Below are positions 5,405 to 5,883 of a stretch of 5,883 bases of DNA, one piece after another. Numbering within the stretch: position 1 is the stretch's first letter; every line of letters begins with the position of its first letter. Source of the DNA: Anaerolineae bacterium (GTDB lineage: Bacteria; Chloroflexota; Anaerolineae; Aggregatilineales; Aggregatilineaceae). Location of the stretch: assembly GCA_016929355.1 (NCBI GenBank), contig JAFGJA010000145.1, positions 1 through 5,883 on the forward strand. Direction: 5' to 3'. The translations under genes were made by a program, and so were the position numbers. The notes beneath the pieces are model-generated. The model was not told where the DNA came from. It did not search any database and saw nothing but the letters and a program-made list of their open reading frames with translations.

Positions 5405-5883
5405 ATGAAACTCACACTCGGACTGGCGCAAATCACCCCGAAACTCGGCAGCATAGCTGCGAATGTACAAACGCATCTCAATTATATCGAACAGGCCGCC
5501 GCGCAGGGCGTACAATTGTTAGTATTCCCCGAACTCTCCCTGACCGGCTATAACCTGCAAGATTTGGTTTATGAACTGGCGCTGCACGCCACACCGGACG
5601 ATTCCGTCTTCAAACAACTGCTGGCAGCGAGCCAAGAACACGATATAGACCTCTCTATCGGTTTTGTCGAGGAGGATGATCGCAACCGCTTTTTTATCTC
5701 GCAGGCGTATCTGGGTCAGGGCGAGATCGTGCATGTGCATCGCAAAGTGTATTTGCCGACCTATACGCTGTTTGATGAAGGGCGCTATTTTGCGTGGGGC
5801 GATTCGATCCGCGCCTTTGATACGCGCTTTGGCCGTTTCGGGATGCTGATCTGCGAGGATTTCTGGCACGCCTCCCCGCCCTA
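5405..5883 (+). CDS. Nitrilase-superfamily carbon-nitrogen hydrolase, related to NadE glutaminase domain (3' part outside window)
   Basis: The 159 visible residues run off the right edge without a stop. The three nitrilase-type catalytic positions are present: Glu43 in FPELSLTGY, Lys114 in HRKVYLPTY and Cys150 in LICEDFWH. This superfamily hydrolyses amides or nitriles through a cysteine thioester. PELSLTGYNLQDL, LPTYTLFDEGRYF and ICEDFW are close to the glutaminase domain of glutamine-dependent NAD synthetase (NadE). However, CEDFWHASPP also fits stand-alone amidohydrolases, and the missing C-terminal half (a synthetase domain or not) would decide. No signal peptide, so cytosolic. ATG 5405 is supported by GGAGA 9 nt upstream; the ATG at 5397 is out of frame and reaches a stop after three codons. 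Confidence 0.85.
   Translation, partial: MKLTLGLAQITPKLGSIAANVQTHLNYIEQAAAQGVQLLVFPELSLTGYNLQDLVYELALHATPDDSVFKQLLAASQEHDIDLSIGFVEEDDRNRFFISQAYLGQGEIVHVHRKVYLPTYTLFDEGRYFAWGDSIRAFDTRFGRFGMLICEDFWHASPP

Overview
The window looks like a chromosomal segment of a moderately GC-rich bacterium. The best guess is a Chloroflexota (Anaerolineae-like) lineage. This rests on the gene content and on the C-rich/G-rich palindromic intergenic repeats, which resemble those common in such genomes. It is an inference without a marker gene. Every gene called here is on the + strand.

Left end (1-1200): a short GC-rich 3' gene end (stop at 59-61) resembles an IS5-like transposase tail. It is followed at once by an AT-rich patch (a 60-nt sample is about 38% G+C, clearly below its surroundings) with two genes that look foreign. 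The first (71-646) has a glycine/asparagine/valine-rich strand motif and TPR-like helices. The second (700-1173) is an unrecognised, probably beta-rich protein. The first gene has no ribosome binding site, and its start lies 9 nt after the transposase-like stop, so it may be cut or re-started by the insertion sequence end. The patch ends within about 35 bases of the next gene.

Middle (1209-4110): the codon use becomes GC-rich again. There is a full-length HI0933/BaiN-type flavoprotein. Next is a lipoprotein with a lipobox and a probable jelly-roll domain, preceded by a TATAAT box and a leader hairpin. Then comes a SanA/YdcF (DUF218) membrane-anchored protein.

Right part (4110-5883): a divergent 7-TM Lgt-like protein is followed by the 5' part of a nitrilase-superfamily amidohydrolase related to the glutaminase domain of NadE, which runs off the window.

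The spaces before sanA, before the Lgt-like gene and before the nitrilase gene all hold palindromic repeats. These make one long operon unlikely. Two repeats are elaborate: a 55-nt near-palindrome whose halves are each perfect hairpins (3353-3407), and a nested inverted-repeat element of about 175 nt (4167-4341). The lipoprotein, SanA and Lgt-like genes share an envelope theme. No complete new defence or metabolic system is demonstrable. The AT-rich gene pair and the repeat architecture are the parts most worth a second look.
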